This document shows, piece after piece, positions 1-8,147 of a DNA stretch of 64,000 bases. The position numbers and the translations under genes were made by a program. Source of the DNA: Calidifontimicrobium sp035325925 (GTDB lineage: Bacteria; Pseudomonadota; Gammaproteobacteria; Burkholderiales; Burkholderiaceae_C). The stretch lies in NCBI RefSeq assembly GCF_035325925.1, contig NZ_DAOKZA010000004.1, positions 1-64,000 of the forward strand, given 5' to 3'. A model generated the notes under the pieces. That model was given only the letters and a program-made list of their open reading frames with translations, was not told the origin of the DNA and ran no database searches. The stretch's first letter is position 1; every line of letters starts with the position of its first letter.

Positions 1-90
1 GTGGGCTGCTACTGCGAGGATGCGTCGCGCTGCCCCCGCTCGATCCTCGCGGCGCTGCTGAAGGAGCGCGGCGGGGGGGTTGCCGACTGA
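1..90 (+). CDS. C-terminal end of a DUF488-like protein (partial)
   Basis: The first frame is open from the window edge to a TGA at 88-90, so only the last 29 residues are visible. They begin GCYCEDASRCPRS and end in a short helix-like LAALLKERG stretch. A CxC followed by a C-x-RS pair close to the C terminus is what I expect at the end of DUF488 family proteins, although those usually read CHRS and here the residue is proline. The function of the family is unclear. The call rests on a short tail and is tentative. Confidence 0.4.
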   Translation: MGCYCEDASRCPRSILAALLKERGGGVAD

Positions 91-103
91 CCCCCGCCGT
101 GCC

Positions 104-565
104 TCACCAGGGGTCGTCACGCCCCGGGAACGCGACGCGTGCGAACGGCCAGCGCACGGCGAGCCAGTCGCGGAACGTGGCGCCGACGCGCTGCTCGAGC
201 CCCGCCTCGACGCGGTCGCTGCGCACCCAGTAGCAGGCCTCGGCGTCGAAGCCGTCGCGTTCGCTCGGGTCGAGGTAGCAGCAGCCCAGCAGCGTGCGCC
301 CGTCGGGGCTCATCACGGCCCAGTTGAACGAGCGGCGCAGCTGGAACTCCTTCTGGTGCCAGCCGAGGTCGACCAGGTCCTGCATCAGCGTCAGGTCGGC
401 CCGCGGCCAGCCCCAGCCGGCGCCGAACAGCGTCCACAGCCGCTCGCGGCTGGACATCACGGCCTCGTAGTCGAGCACCAGGTGGTCGACGCGCAGCGGC
501 GTGAGCACGAACTCGTCGGTGGCCGGCGGTGCGGGGATCTCGAAGTCGGGTGGCAGGAACGGCAT
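104..565 (-). CDS. GNAT-like N-acetyltransferase family protein
   Basis: This is a 153-residue protein with the layout of a small acetyltransferase-fold protein. An N-terminal strand (FVLTPLRVDHLVLDYEAV) is followed by helices, and a central LLGCCYLDPSE segment resembles the GNAT strand that precedes the acetyl-CoA loop. No perfect Q/RxxGxG/A motif is visible, so catalytic activity is uncertain. The start ATG at 565 has a strong GAGGAG ribosome site a few bases upstream. It is followed on the same strand by purH and a membrane protein gene lying upstream of it, but the 25-base gap to the upstream gene gives no functional link. Confidence 0.6.
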   Translation of the reverse strand: MPFLPPDFEIPAPPATDEFVLTPLRVDHLVLDYEAVMSSRERLWTLFGAGWGWPRADLTLMQDLVDLGWHQKEFQLRRSFNWAVMSPDGRTLLGCCYLDPSERDGFDAEACYWVRSDRVEAGLEQRVGATFRDWLAVRWPFARVAFPGRDDPW

Positions 566-590
566 CGCGGCTCCTCAAGGTTGTCGGGGG

Positions 591-1115
591 TCAGCGGGGG
601 TCGGTCGGGCGGCGTCGCACGACGAGCAGCGCGGCCACCAGCACGAGCGCGGCGATCAGGCCGGCGAACTTGAGTGTCGCGGCGGCGGCCGCGCGCCAGG
701 CGCTCGCGGCGGCCGCGGCGTCGTCGGCGTGTATCAGCGTGTGCACGAGCCAGGCGTTCTCGGCTGCGTCGGCGGCGGCCACGCCGAGCATCATCAGCGC
801 CATCAGCCGCGCCGCGGCGCGCCAGCCGCGCGGCACGCGCGCGGCGAGCGTGACCAGCGCGGCGGCCAGCAGCGCCGGGTAGAGCAGCAGGAACAGCGCG
901 TCGACGCCCAGCGACAGCATCGCCCACTCGCGCGTGCGCTCGTCCCACTGCGCCCGGATCGCGGCGCAACCGTCGGCGAATCCGCAGAACTCGAGCGACA
1001 AGACGCCGTGCGGCGACGCCGGGTGGACCAAGTGCGCGTCGATCGCCCGCAGCACCAGCAGCACCGCGGCGCAGCCCACCGCCAGCGCAACGAGCAGCGT
1101 GCGGCGGGCACCCAT
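591..1115 (-). CDS. Four-helix membrane protein of unknown function
   Basis: This protein of 174 residues has an N-terminal hydrophobic helix (LLVALAVGCAAVLLVLRAI), then a periplasmic-looking segment with paired cysteines (EFCGFADGC). Three more hydrophobic segments follow, at about 75-95, 105-125 and 150-168, and the tail is basic. I do not recognise a family. It lies 12 bases downstream of purH on the same strand, so it may be cotranscribed with it. The two cysteines six residues apart in the loop could form a disulfide, which is inference. Confidence 0.6.
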   Translation of the reverse strand: MGARRTLLVALAVGCAAVLLVLRAIDAHLVHPASPHGVLSLEFCGFADGCAAIRAQWDERTREWAMLSLGVDALFLLLYPALLAAALVTLAARVPRGWRAAARLMALMMLGVAAADAAENAWLVHTLIHADDAAAAASAWRAAAAATLKFAGLIAALVLVAALLVVRRRPTDPR

Positions 1116-1127
1116 GGGCCGCGCGAG

Positions 1128-2702
1128 TCAGTGACGGAAGTGCCGCACCCCGGTGAACACCATCGCGATGCCGCGTTCGTCGGCGGCGGCGATCACCTCG
1201 TCGTCGCGCACGCTGCCGCCGGGCTGGATCACGCACGCCGCGCCGGCGTCGACGACCACGTCGAGACCGTCGCGAAACGGGAAGAACGCGTCGCTGGCCA
1301 CCGCCGAGCCGGCCAGCGACAGCTTCGCGTTCTCGGCCTTGATGCCCGCGATGCGCGCGCTGTCGATGCGGCTCATCTGCCCGGCGCCGACGCCCAGCGT
1401 CATGCCGCCGCCGCAGAAGACGATCGCGTTGCTCTTCACGTACTTGGCCACCGTCCACGCGAACAACAGGTCGTCGAGCTGCTGCCCAGTGGGCGCCTTC
1501 TTCGTCACCACCTTCAGCTCGGCGCGAGCGACCACGCGGTTGTCGGCCGTCTGCAGCAGCAGCCCCGAGCCGACGCGCTTGGCGTCGACCGCGTTGCGGC
1601 CGCGCGCCCAGTCGGTGTCGCCGCCCGCAGGCAGCGCGATCTCGAGCAGCCGCGTGTTGGCCTTCGCGGCGAACACCGCGCGCGCCTCGTCGCTGAACGC
1701 CGGCGCGATCAGCACCTCGACAAACTGCTTGGCGACGAGTTTCGCCCCCTCGCCGTCGAGCGGACGGTTGAAGGCGATGATGCCGCCGAAGGCACTCGTC
1801 GGGTCGGTCTGGAAGGCCTTCGCGTAGGCCTCGGCCGGGCCGGCGGCGACGGCCACGCCGCAGGGGTTGGCGTGCTTGACGATCACGCACGCCGGCGCGT
1901 CGAAGCTCTTCACGCACTCCCACGCCGCGTCGGCGTCGGCGATGTTGTTGTAGCTCAGCTCCTTGCCCTGCAGCTGCTTGGCGGTGACCAGCGATCCGGG
2001 CGCCGGGTGCAGGTCGCGGTAGAACGCGGCGCGCTGGTGCGGGTTCTCGCCGTAGCGCAGGTCCTGCAGCTTGACGAAGCGGCCGTTGCTCTGGCCGGGG
2101 AACGCGCTGCGCGTGCCGTCGGGCTGCAGCGACGACAGGTGGTCGCTGATCGCCGCGTCGTAGTTGCTGATGCGGTTGAACGCCGCCACCGCCAGCGCGA
2201 AGCGCGTCGCGTCGCCGACGCGGCCGTCGCGCCGCAGTTCGGCGACCACGCCCTCGTACTGCGACGCGTCGGTGAGCACCGCGACGTCCTTCCAGTTCTT
2301 CGCCGCGCTGCGCACCATCGCCGGGCCGCCGATGTCGATGTTCTCGATCGCCTCGTCGAGCGTGCAGCCGGGTTGCGCGACGGTGGCCTCGAACGGGTAG
2401 AGGTTGACGGCGAGCAGGTCGATGGTCTCGATGCCGTGCGCGGCCAGCGCCGCCATGTGCGCCGGCACGTCGCGGCGCGCGAGCAGCCCGCCGTGGATCT
2501 TCGGGTGCAGCGTCTTCACGCGCCCGTCGAGCATCTCGGGGAATCCGGTGTGGTCGGCGACCTCGACCACCGGCAGGCCGGCGTCGGCGAGCAGCTTCGC
2601 GGTGCCGCCGGTGGACAGCAGCCTGACGCCGAGCGCGTGCAGCGCGCGCGCGAAGTCGACCACGCCGGTCTTGTCGGAGACGGAGATCAGGGCGGTGGTC
2701 AT
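1128..2702 (-). CDS. purH: Bifunctional AICAR formyltransferase / IMP cyclohydrolase
   Basis: The 524-residue enzyme catalyses the last two steps of de novo IMP synthesis: 10-formyl-THF-dependent formylation of AICAR, then ring closure to IMP. The N-terminal MGS-like cyclohydrolase domain begins MTTALISVSDKTG and carries LLSTGGTAKLL and GRVKTLHPKIHGG. The C-terminal transformylase domain carries the catalytic Lys-His motif in CVIVKHANPCGVAV at about residue 265. I chose the ATG at 2702, which overlaps the fis stop codon as ATGA, over an upstream ATG at 2765. It is the usual family start and couples purH to fis. Length and motifs are those of a complete enzyme. Confidence 0.97.
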   Translation of the reverse strand: MTTALISVSDKTGVVDFARALHALGVRLLSTGGTAKLLADAGLPVVEVADHTGFPEMLDGRVKTLHPKIHGGLLARRDVPAHMAALAAHGIETIDLLAVNLYPFEATVAQPGCTLDEAIENIDIGGPAMVRSAAKNWKDVAVLTDASQYEGVVAELRRDGRVGDATRFALAVAAFNRISNYDAAISDHLSSLQPDGTRSAFPGQSNGRFVKLQDLRYGENPHQRAAFYRDLHPAPGSLVTAKQLQGKELSYNNIADADAAWECVKSFDAPACVIVKHANPCGVAVAAGPAEAYAKAFQTDPTSAFGGIIAFNRPLDGEGAKLVAKQFVEVLIAPAFSDEARAVFAAKANTRLLEIALPAGGDTDWARGRNAVDAKRVGSGLLLQTADNRVVARAELKVVTKKAPTGQQLDDLLFAWTVAKYVKSNAIVFCGGGMTLGVGAGQMSRIDSARIAGIKAENAKLSLAGSAVASDAFFPFRDGLDVVVDAGAACVIQPGGSVRDDEVIAAADERGIAMVFTGVRHFRH

Positions 2703-2941
2703 GGCTTGATCAGCTTGTGGTCGAGCAGCTTGCGCCGCAGCGTGTTGCGATTGATGCCCAGCCACTCGGCGGCCTTGCTCTGGTTGCCTTCGGCGTGCTG
2801 CATCACGACGTCGAGCAGCGGCCGCTCGACCGCGTGCATCACCATCTCGTGCATCGAGTGCGGCTCGGTGCCGCGCAGGTCCTTGAAGTACTGCTCCAGC
2901 GTGTCGCGCACGCAGGTCTCGAGCGGGGTTCGCTTGCTCAT
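2699..2941 (-). CDS. fis: Fis family nucleoid-associated / DNA-binding protein
   Basis: Fis is an 80-residue homodimeric DNA-bending protein. The C-terminal helix-turn-helix is plain (NQSKAAEWLGINRNTLRRKL), and the N-terminal dimerisation helices include LETCVRDTLEQYF. The betaproteobacterial form is shorter than the 98-residue E. coli protein. Both ends overlap neighbours by four bases (ATGA with dusB upstream and with purH downstream), so dusB-fis-purH is one translationally coupled transcript. The start at 2941 is fixed by that overlap. Confidence 0.95.
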   Translation of the reverse strand: MSKRTPLETCVRDTLEQYFKDLRGTEPHSMHEMVMHAVERPLLDVVMQHAEGNQSKAAEWLGINRNTLRRKLLDHKLIKP

Positions 2942-4005
2942 GCTCGTTTCACGAGGGTGTCGTCGTTGGCCGCGTCCGCGCCCGGGGCCGGCAGCCGGTG
3001 GTGGACGGCGGCGAGTTCGGCGAACCAGTCGCCGACGGCGCGCCACTGCGCATCGGGCGTCTCGATGGCGTTGATGCGCTGGCGGAACGCCTCGCCGCCG
3101 GGCAGGCCGCGCAGCGCCCAGCCGATGTGCTTGCGCGCGCTGCGCACGCCGGTGTGCTCGCCGTACAGCGCGTAGTGGTCCTGCAGGTGCTCGAGCAGCC
3201 AGCGGCGCACCTCGTCGACCGCGGGCGGCGCGCGGTGCGTGCCGGTGGCCAGGAAGTGCGCGACGTCGCCGAAGATCCATGGCCGGCCCAGCGCGGCGCG
3301 GCCGATCATCACCGCGTCGGCGCGCGTGTGCGCCAGCACCGCGGCCGCCTGCTCGGGCGAGTCGATGTCGCCGTTGGCGACCACGGGCACGGCCAGCGCC
3401 GCCTTCAGCGCGGCGACCGTGTCGTGTTCGGCGCTGCCGCCGTAGCCCTGCTCGCGCGTGCGGCCGTGCACCGTCAGCAGCGCGATGCCGGCGTCCTGCG
3501 CTCGTCGCGCGATCGCCAGCGCGTTGCGCGTGCGCGCGCACCAGCCGGTGCGCATCTTCAGCGTCACCGGCACGCCGCGCGGCGCGCAGGCCGCCACCAC
3601 CGCGTCGACGATGCGCGCGGCCAGCGCCTCGTCGCGCATCAGCGCCGAGCCCGCCCACACGTTGCACACCTTCTTCGCCGGGCAGCCCATGTTGATGTCG
3701 ACGATCTGCGCGCCGCGGTCGACGTTGTAGCGCGCCGCGTCGGCCATCTCGGCCGGGTCGACGCCGGCGATCTGCACCGCGACCGGCCCGGGCTCGCCGG
3801 CGTGGTCGGCGCGGCGCGAGGTCTTCAGGCTGTTCCACAGCTCGCGCTTGCTGGTGACCATCTCGCTGACCGCGTGGTGCGCGCCCAGGCGTCGGCACAG
3901 CATGCGAAACGGCCGGTCGGTGACGCCGGCCATCGGCGCGACGACCAGCCCCACCTCGCGGCCGGCGTGCATCACGCTCGGCAGTTCGATCGCGCCGATC
4001 TTCAT
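2938..4005 (-). CDS. dusB: tRNA-dihydrouridine synthase B
   Basis: This 355-residue flavoenzyme reduces uridines in tRNA to dihydrouridine. Visible family features are the FMN barrel start APMAGVTDRPFR, the segment NMGCPAKKVCN with the catalytic cysteine of Dus enzymes, KMRTGW, and the tRNA/FMN site VHGRTREQGYGG. The frame stays open upstream of 4005, but the ATG there begins MKIGAIELP, the typical Dus N terminus, and an earlier start would run into the divergent gene. A TATACT hexamer lies at 4049-4054 on this strand. It is the first gene of the dusB-fis-purH operon, an order conserved in Burkholderiales. Confidence 0.95.
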   Translation of the reverse strand: MKIGAIELPSVMHAGREVGLVVAPMAGVTDRPFRMLCRRLGAHHAVSEMVTSKRELWNSLKTSRRADHAGEPGPVAVQIAGVDPAEMADAARYNVDRGAQIVDINMGCPAKKVCNVWAGSALMRDEALAARIVDAVVAACAPRGVPVTLKMRTGWCARTRNALAIARRAQDAGIALLTVHGRTREQGYGGSAEHDTVAALKAALAVPVVANGDIDSPEQAAAVLAHTRADAVMIGRAALGRPWIFGDVAHFLATGTHRAPPAVDEVRRWLLEHLQDHYALYGEHTGVRSARKHIGWALRGLPGGEAFRQRINAIETPDAQWRAVGDWFAELAAVHHRLPAPGADAANDDTLVKRA

Positions 4006-4048
4006 GCGGAAGGGGTGGAAGAGGCGGGTGCTGAAAAAGCAGGCAAAA

Positions 4049-4054
4049 GTATAG
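4049..4054 (-). promoter_or_regulatory. Probable -10 element of the dusB-fis-purH operon
   Basis: On the minus strand this reads TATACT, followed by a T-rich leader of about 40 bases before the dusB ATG. No good -35 hexamer stands out at the usual spacing, so the call rests on the hexamer, its low-GC surroundings and its position. Confidence 0.5.
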
Positions 4055-4080
4055 CCGCCGGTGGGGAGCGTCCCGGCGGC

Positions 4081-4086
4081 GAGAAT
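4081..4086 (+). promoter_or_regulatory. -10-like hexamer 7 bases before the YqaA start (leaderless type)
   Basis: GAGAAT ends seven bases before the ATG at 4094. This places the predicted transcription start at or next to the start codon. The same spacing recurs at several other genes in this window. Confidence 0.45.
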
Positions 4087-4093
4087 CGCCGCG

Positions 4094-4582
4094 ATGCAGG
4101 ACTGGTTGCCCACCGTGCTCGCGTGGCTGGCGCTGCCCGAGCACGGGCTGAGCACGATCTTCGTCGTCTCGCTGCTGTCGGCCACGCTGCTGCCGATGGC
4201 CAGCGTGCCGGCGGTGTACGGGCTGGTCAAGCTCAGCCCCGAGCTGTTCTGGCCGGCGCTGCTGGTGGCCACCGCCGGCAACACCGCCGGCGGCGCGATC
4301 AGCTACTGGATGGGCTACGGCGCCGAGCGCGCCTACGAGAAGGTGCGGCACCGCGAGCCGCGCGACGCCCGCGCGCTGGCCTGGCTGCAGCGCTGGGGCC
4401 CGCCGGCGTGCCTGCTGTCGTGGCTGCCGTTCGTCGGCGACCCGATCTGCGCCGTCGCCGGCTGGCTGCGGCTCGCGTTCTGGCCGTGCCTGGCCTACAT
4501 GGCGATCGGCAAGTTCGCACGCTACCTGGTGTACGTCGGTGCCGCGTACTGGGCCGCGCCCGGGGCCTACGTACCGGGCTGA
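4094..4582 (+). CDS. YqaA/DedA-like (SNARE-associated) inner membrane protein
   Basis: This is a 162-residue membrane protein of the YqaA branch of the DedA/VTT superfamily. Three to four hydrophobic helices are visible, with an internal GNTAGGAISYWMGY segment. A later RWGPPACLLSWLPFVGDP segment corresponds to the arginine- and proline-containing re-entrant region of DedA proteins. Members of the superfamily act in lipid or undecaprenyl-phosphate translocation, while the substrate of the YqaA branch is not established. I chose the ATG at 4094 over one at 4061 because it follows a GAGAAT hexamer at the spacing seen for other genes here and keeps the dusB promoter clear. Confidence 0.85.
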   Translation: MQDWLPTVLAWLALPEHGLSTIFVVSLLSATLLPMASVPAVYGLVKLSPELFWPALLVATAGNTAGGAISYWMGYGAERAYEKVRHREPRDARALAWLQRWGPPACLLSWLPFVGDPICAVAGWLRLAFWPCLAYMAIGKFARYLVYVGAAYWAAPGAYVPG

Positions 4583-4694
4583 GGGCATCCCCCCAACGGG
4601 GGTGGACCGGCGCCGCGCCGATGGCGTGCGGCGACGGCCACAATGGTTGTCGCTTCGGTCGGGCGCGACGGCGGCGCCGAGGAACCCCAGCACG
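4583..4694 (+). promoter_or_regulatory. Intergenic hairpin and putative promoter before the M32 carboxypeptidase
   Basis: Just after the YqaA stop there is a short C5-AAC-G5 hairpin with a following GGACCGGCGC, which looks like a worn fragment of the dispersed repeat found elsewhere in the window. CACAAT at 4639-4644 is a candidate -10, leaving a leader of about 45 bases with a GAGGAA ribosome site before the ATG at 4695. Confidence 0.35.
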
Positions 4695-6194
4695 ATGTCT
4701 ACCCCCTCCACGACCCCCGCCTACGACGCGCTCGCGGCGCACCACGGCAGGTTGCACCGCCTCGATCACCTCGCGGCGGTCGCGCACTGGGACCAGGCTG
4801 CGAACATGCCGCCGAAGGCCGCCGAGGCCCGCGGTGCGGCATTGGCCGAGATGGCCGCGCTGCTGCACCGCCTGCGCACCGATCCGGCGCTGGCCGAGCA
4901 GCTGCGGCGTGCCGGCGACGAGCCGCTCGACGACGCGCAGCGCGCGAACCTGCGTGAGATGCAGCGCGCGTACCGGCTGGCCACGGCGCTGCCCGAGTCG
5001 CTGGTGCAGCGCGCGCAACTGGCCGCCTCGCGCAGCGAGCACGCGTGGCGCACACAGCGCGCCGCCAACGACTGGGCCGGCTTCCTGCCCAACCTGCGCG
5101 AGATGGTGGCGATCGCGCGCGAGGAGGCGGCGCATCTGGCCGACCGCAGCGGGCTGGCGCGCTACGACGCGCTGATGGACCGCTTCGAGCCGGGCATGAC
5201 CAGCACCGAGATCGACCGCGTGTTCGGCGACCTGCGCCGGTGGCTGCCATCGCTGGTGCAGCGCGTGCTCGACCGCCAGTCGCGCGAGCCGCTGCACACG
5301 CCGGCCGGACCGTTCCCCGTCGACGCGCAGCGCCGCCTGTGCGAGCGCACGATGCGCCTGCTCGGCTTCGACTTCGGCGCCGGCCGGCTCGACGTCTCGG
5401 CGCACCCGTTCTGCGGCGGCGTGCCCGAGGACGTGCGCATGACCACCCGCTTCGCCGAGCACGACTTCCTCGGCAGCCTGCTCGGCACGATCCACGAGAC
5501 CGGGCACGGCCGCTACGAGCAGAACCTGCCGCGCGACTGGCTGGGCCAGCCGCTGGCGCAGGCGCGCTCGATGGCGATCCACGAGAGCCAGTCGCTGGCC
5601 TTCGAGATGCAGCTCGGCGCGCACCCGGGCTTCGTGCGCCAGCTCGCGCCGCTGCTGGCCGAGGCCTTCGGCGACCAGGCCGCGTTCGAGCCAGGCAACC
5701 TGCAGCGGCTGATGACACGCGTGAAGCCGGGCCTGATCCGCGTCGACGCCGACGAGGTCACCTACCCGGCGCACGTCATCGTGCGCTACGAGATCGAGCG
5801 CGCGCTGATCGAAGGCGAGATCGAGGCCGACGACATTCCGGCGCTGTGGGACGCGAAGATGATGGAACTGCTGGGTGTCGACACGCGTGGCAACTATCGC
5901 GATGGCCCGATGCAGGACGTGCACTGGCCCGAGGGCCTGTTCGGCTACTTCCCCTGCTACACGCTGGGCGCGATGTACGCGGCGCAGTGGTTCGCCGCGA
6001 TGCGCCGCGTGTTGCCCGCGCTCGACGCGCGCATCGCCGAGGGCGACCTGCGGCCGGTGTTCGACTGGCTGCACGAGAACGTCTGGTCACAGGGCAGCCG
6101 CTGGCCGACCGACGAACTGGCGCGCCGCGCCAGCGGCGAACCGCTGAACCCGGCGCACTTCCGCGCGCACCTCGAGGCGCGCTACCTGGGCTGA
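4695..6194 (+). CDS. Carboxypeptidase Taq family (M32) metallopeptidase
   Basis: This 499-residue cytosolic zinc carboxypeptidase of family M32 removes C-terminal residues from peptides with broad specificity. The zinc motif HETGH is visible (GTIHETGHGRYEQ, about residue 265) with the downstream HESQS glutamate that acts as third ligand. The N-terminal helical cap contains HWDQAANMPPKAAEAR, a family signature. The start at 4695 has a GAGGA ribosome site and fits the family N terminus. An in-frame ATG further upstream would overlap the preceding gene's end. It stands alone between two unrelated genes. Confidence 0.95.
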   Translation: MSTPSTTPAYDALAAHHGRLHRLDHLAAVAHWDQAANMPPKAAEARGAALAEMAALLHRLRTDPALAEQLRRAGDEPLDDAQRANLREMQRAYRLATALPESLVQRAQLAASRSEHAWRTQRAANDWAGFLPNLREMVAIAREEAAHLADRSGLARYDALMDRFEPGMTSTEIDRVFGDLRRWLPSLVQRVLDRQSREPLHTPAGPFPVDAQRRLCERTMRLLGFDFGAGRLDVSAHPFCGGVPEDVRMTTRFAEHDFLGSLLGTIHETGHGRYEQNLPRDWLGQPLAQARSMAIHESQSLAFEMQLGAHPGFVRQLAPLLAEAFGDQAAFEPGNLQRLMTRVKPGLIRVDADEVTYPAHVIVRYEIERALIEGEIEADDIPALWDAKMMELLGVDTRGNYRDGPMQDVHWPEGLFGYFPCYTLGAMYAAQWFAAMRRVLPALDARIAEGDLRPVFDWLHENVWSQGSRWPTDELARRASGEPLNPAHFRAHLEARYLG

Positions 6195-6240
6195 CGCAGG
6201 CGATCGATGCGTCGTGCAGGCGCCCGGGCGCCGGCGCGTC

Positions 6241-7515
6241 TCAGGCGTGCCGGCCCGCGGGCGCCGCGGGCAGCGCACGTTCGAGGTCGTTGAGCACCTC
6301 CTCGAGGCGCTTGAGCGCGCGCGCGCCGCGGGTGCGCGGCGGCAGGCGGCGGCTGACCAGCCGGCGCGACGGGTCGTCGAGCACCGCGTGATCGATGCTC
6401 ACACCGTGGCGCGCGAGCACGGTGCCCAGCGTGCTGCGGCGCGAGCGCAGGTCGGCGCGCGTCTGCTGGTAGGCGTGCTCGGCCACCACGCGGCGCTGCG
6501 AGTAACTGAAGATGTTGGCGAGGAACAGCTCGGGGTCGCGCTGGTCGGGCTCGAACAGCACGATGTCGGTGTCGGGGTGGCTGGTCTCGTAGCCCTTCAT
6601 GCCCAGTTCGAGGCGCGAATGGATCAGCGAGCGGAAGGTCTGGCTCAGCACCACCGGCAGGCCGCCGTCGACCAGGTGCGGGATGCGCTCGTCGCCGCTG
6701 GACAGCACCCGGTGCTGCGGCGAGTGGGTGGCATCGAACGGCACCAGCGGGTTCAGGCACAGCAACAGGTCGACGCCCTGCTCGAGCAGCACGCGCGCGT
6801 GCAGCGTCTTCTTCAGCGCGCCGTCGACGTAGTGGCGCCGTCCGATCTTCACCGGCGGGAACAGCCCCGGCAGCGCGGCGCTGGCGCGCACCGCCTGCGA
6901 GATCGGCACGTGGTCCCAGCCCGGCAGGCCGAACGGTGCCGACTCGCCGCTGTCGAGGTCGGTGGCGACGATGATCAGATGCCGGCGCAAGCGCCTGAAG
7001 TCGTTGCTGCGCCCGTCGACCTCGAACACGCGCCGCATCTGCGCCTCCAGCGGCGCGTTGCTGAACACGCCGGTGGGCAATGCGCGCCCCAGGCGCTCGA
7101 AGGCCGACAGCAGCGAGCGGCCCTTGAACGCGTACCGCAGACCCGCCTGCGCGACCAGCGTCGGCACCGACGCCAGGCGCTGCAGGTACTCACCCCAGGC
7201 CGGGTGGATGAACGCCGTCGGCGAGATCTCGAACCCGGCGTCGCGGTCGTTCTCGATGAACGCGCGGCACATGCGCCGCGCGCTGATGCCGTTGGCCAGC
7301 CCGGCGGCGATGAACGACCCGGCCGACACACCGATGTAGCCGTCGAGCGCGTTGAGATCGAGCCCGACCAGGGTCTCCTCGAGCGCGCACAGCGCGCCGA
7401 TCTCGTAGATCGCGCCCAGCGGGCCGCCGCCCGCCAGGGCCAGACCGATGCGCGGTCCCTTGCGTGGTGTCGGGCGCGGCGTCGGGCGCGGCGTCGGCGC
7501 GGTGGAACGACCCAT
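6241..7515 (-). CDS. Patatin-like phospholipase
   Basis: This predicted serine lipase acts through a Ser-Asp dyad. The protein has the glycine-rich oxyanion segment LALAGGGPLGAIYEIGAL, the nucleophile elbow GVSAG about 30 residues later, and the aspartate in YVDGALKKT. A C-terminal region of about 150 residues beyond the patatin core is rich in arginine. The frame is open upstream to an ATG at 7653 and another at 7629. I placed the start at 7515 (424 residues, MGRSTAPTP), leaving room for the divergent gene's promoter. The longer start at 7629 would overlap the neighbouring start codon, so the N terminus is uncertain. Confidence 0.85.
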   Translation of the reverse strand: MGRSTAPTPRPTPRPTPRKGPRIGLALAGGGPLGAIYEIGALCALEETLVGLDLNALDGYIGVSAGSFIAAGLANGISARRMCRAFIENDRDAGFEISPTAFIHPAWGEYLQRLASVPTLVAQAGLRYAFKGRSLLSAFERLGRALPTGVFSNAPLEAQMRRVFEVDGRSNDFRRLRRHLIIVATDLDSGESAPFGLPGWDHVPISQAVRASAALPGLFPPVKIGRRHYVDGALKKTLHARVLLEQGVDLLLCLNPLVPFDATHSPQHRVLSSGDERIPHLVDGGLPVVLSQTFRSLIHSRLELGMKGYETSHPDTDIVLFEPDQRDPELFLANIFSYSQRRVVAEHAYQQTRADLRSRRSTLGTVLARHGVSIDHAVLDDPSRRLVSRRLPPRTRGARALKRLEEVLNDLERALPAAPAGRHA

Positions 7516-7627
7516 ACCGGCCAGTGTACGCAGCCGGCGCGCCGCCGACTGGGCAGATTCGCCTAATCGCTGCGTCGCCGCGGCCGCTGCCTGCGGCGTG
7601 GCCACGCGGCTATGCTCGAGCGTGGCC

Positions 7628-8131
7628 ATGTCGACGTCGCGCAGCCTGCTCATCGTCTACCACACGCACACCGGCGGTACCGCGCAGATGGCGCAGGCGG
7701 CCGCCGACGGCGCGCGCGCCGCCGAGCCGGCGCTGGCGCTGCGGCTGCAGCGCGCCACCGACACCGGGCCGCAGGACCTGCTCGCCGCCGACGGCTACCT
7801 GTTCGCGACGCCGGAGAACCTGGCGGCGATCGCCGGGCTGATGAAGGACTTCTTCGACCGCAGCTACTACCCGGTGCTCGGGCGCATCGACGGGCGTCCC
7901 TACGCCAGCTTGGTGTGCGCCGGCAGCGACGGCAGCGCCGCGGCACGCCAGATCGAGCGCATCGCCACCGGCTGGCGGCTCAAGGCCGTGGCGCCGCCGC
8001 TGATCGTGTGCACGCGCGCGCAGACACCCGAGGCGATCCTGGCGCCGAAAACCCTCGGCGCCGACGACCTGGCGCGCTGCGCCGAAGCCGGCGCGGCGAT
8101 GGCCTCGGGGCTGGCGCTGGGCATCTTCTGA
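7628..8131 (+). CDS. Flavodoxin-like NAD(P)H-dependent oxidoreductase family protein
   Basis: This protein of 167 residues has a flavodoxin fold. The N-terminal strand and phosphate loop LLIVYHTHTGGTAQMA match the FMN-phosphate loop of flavodoxins. The ATPENLAAIAGLMKDFFDR segment corresponds to the isoalloxazine-contacting loop and following helix of the NAD(P)H:quinone oxidoreductase branch. A second flavin loop is likely at VCAGSDGSAAARQ. The substrate is not evident. It is divergent from the patatin gene and followed convergently by the tetR-type gene 16 bases after its stop. A TATGCT hexamer at 7611-7616 may be its -10. Confidence 0.85.
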   Translation: MSTSRSLLIVYHTHTGGTAQMAQAAADGARAAEPALALRLQRATDTGPQDLLAADGYLFATPENLAAIAGLMKDFFDRSYYPVLGRIDGRPYASLVCAGSDGSAAARQIERIATGWRLKAVAPPLIVCTRAQTPEAILAPKTLGADDLARCAEAGAAMASGLALGIF

Positions 8132-8147
8132 ACGCTGTCGGCGTCGC

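Noticed and set aside
501..3074. Very long plus-strand open frame opposite purH, fis and dusB
   Set aside because: It is low-complexity Arg/Ala/Gly/His protein with no domain, and purH-fis-dusB on the other strand have full-length family matches. Long antisense frames are expected at this GC content.
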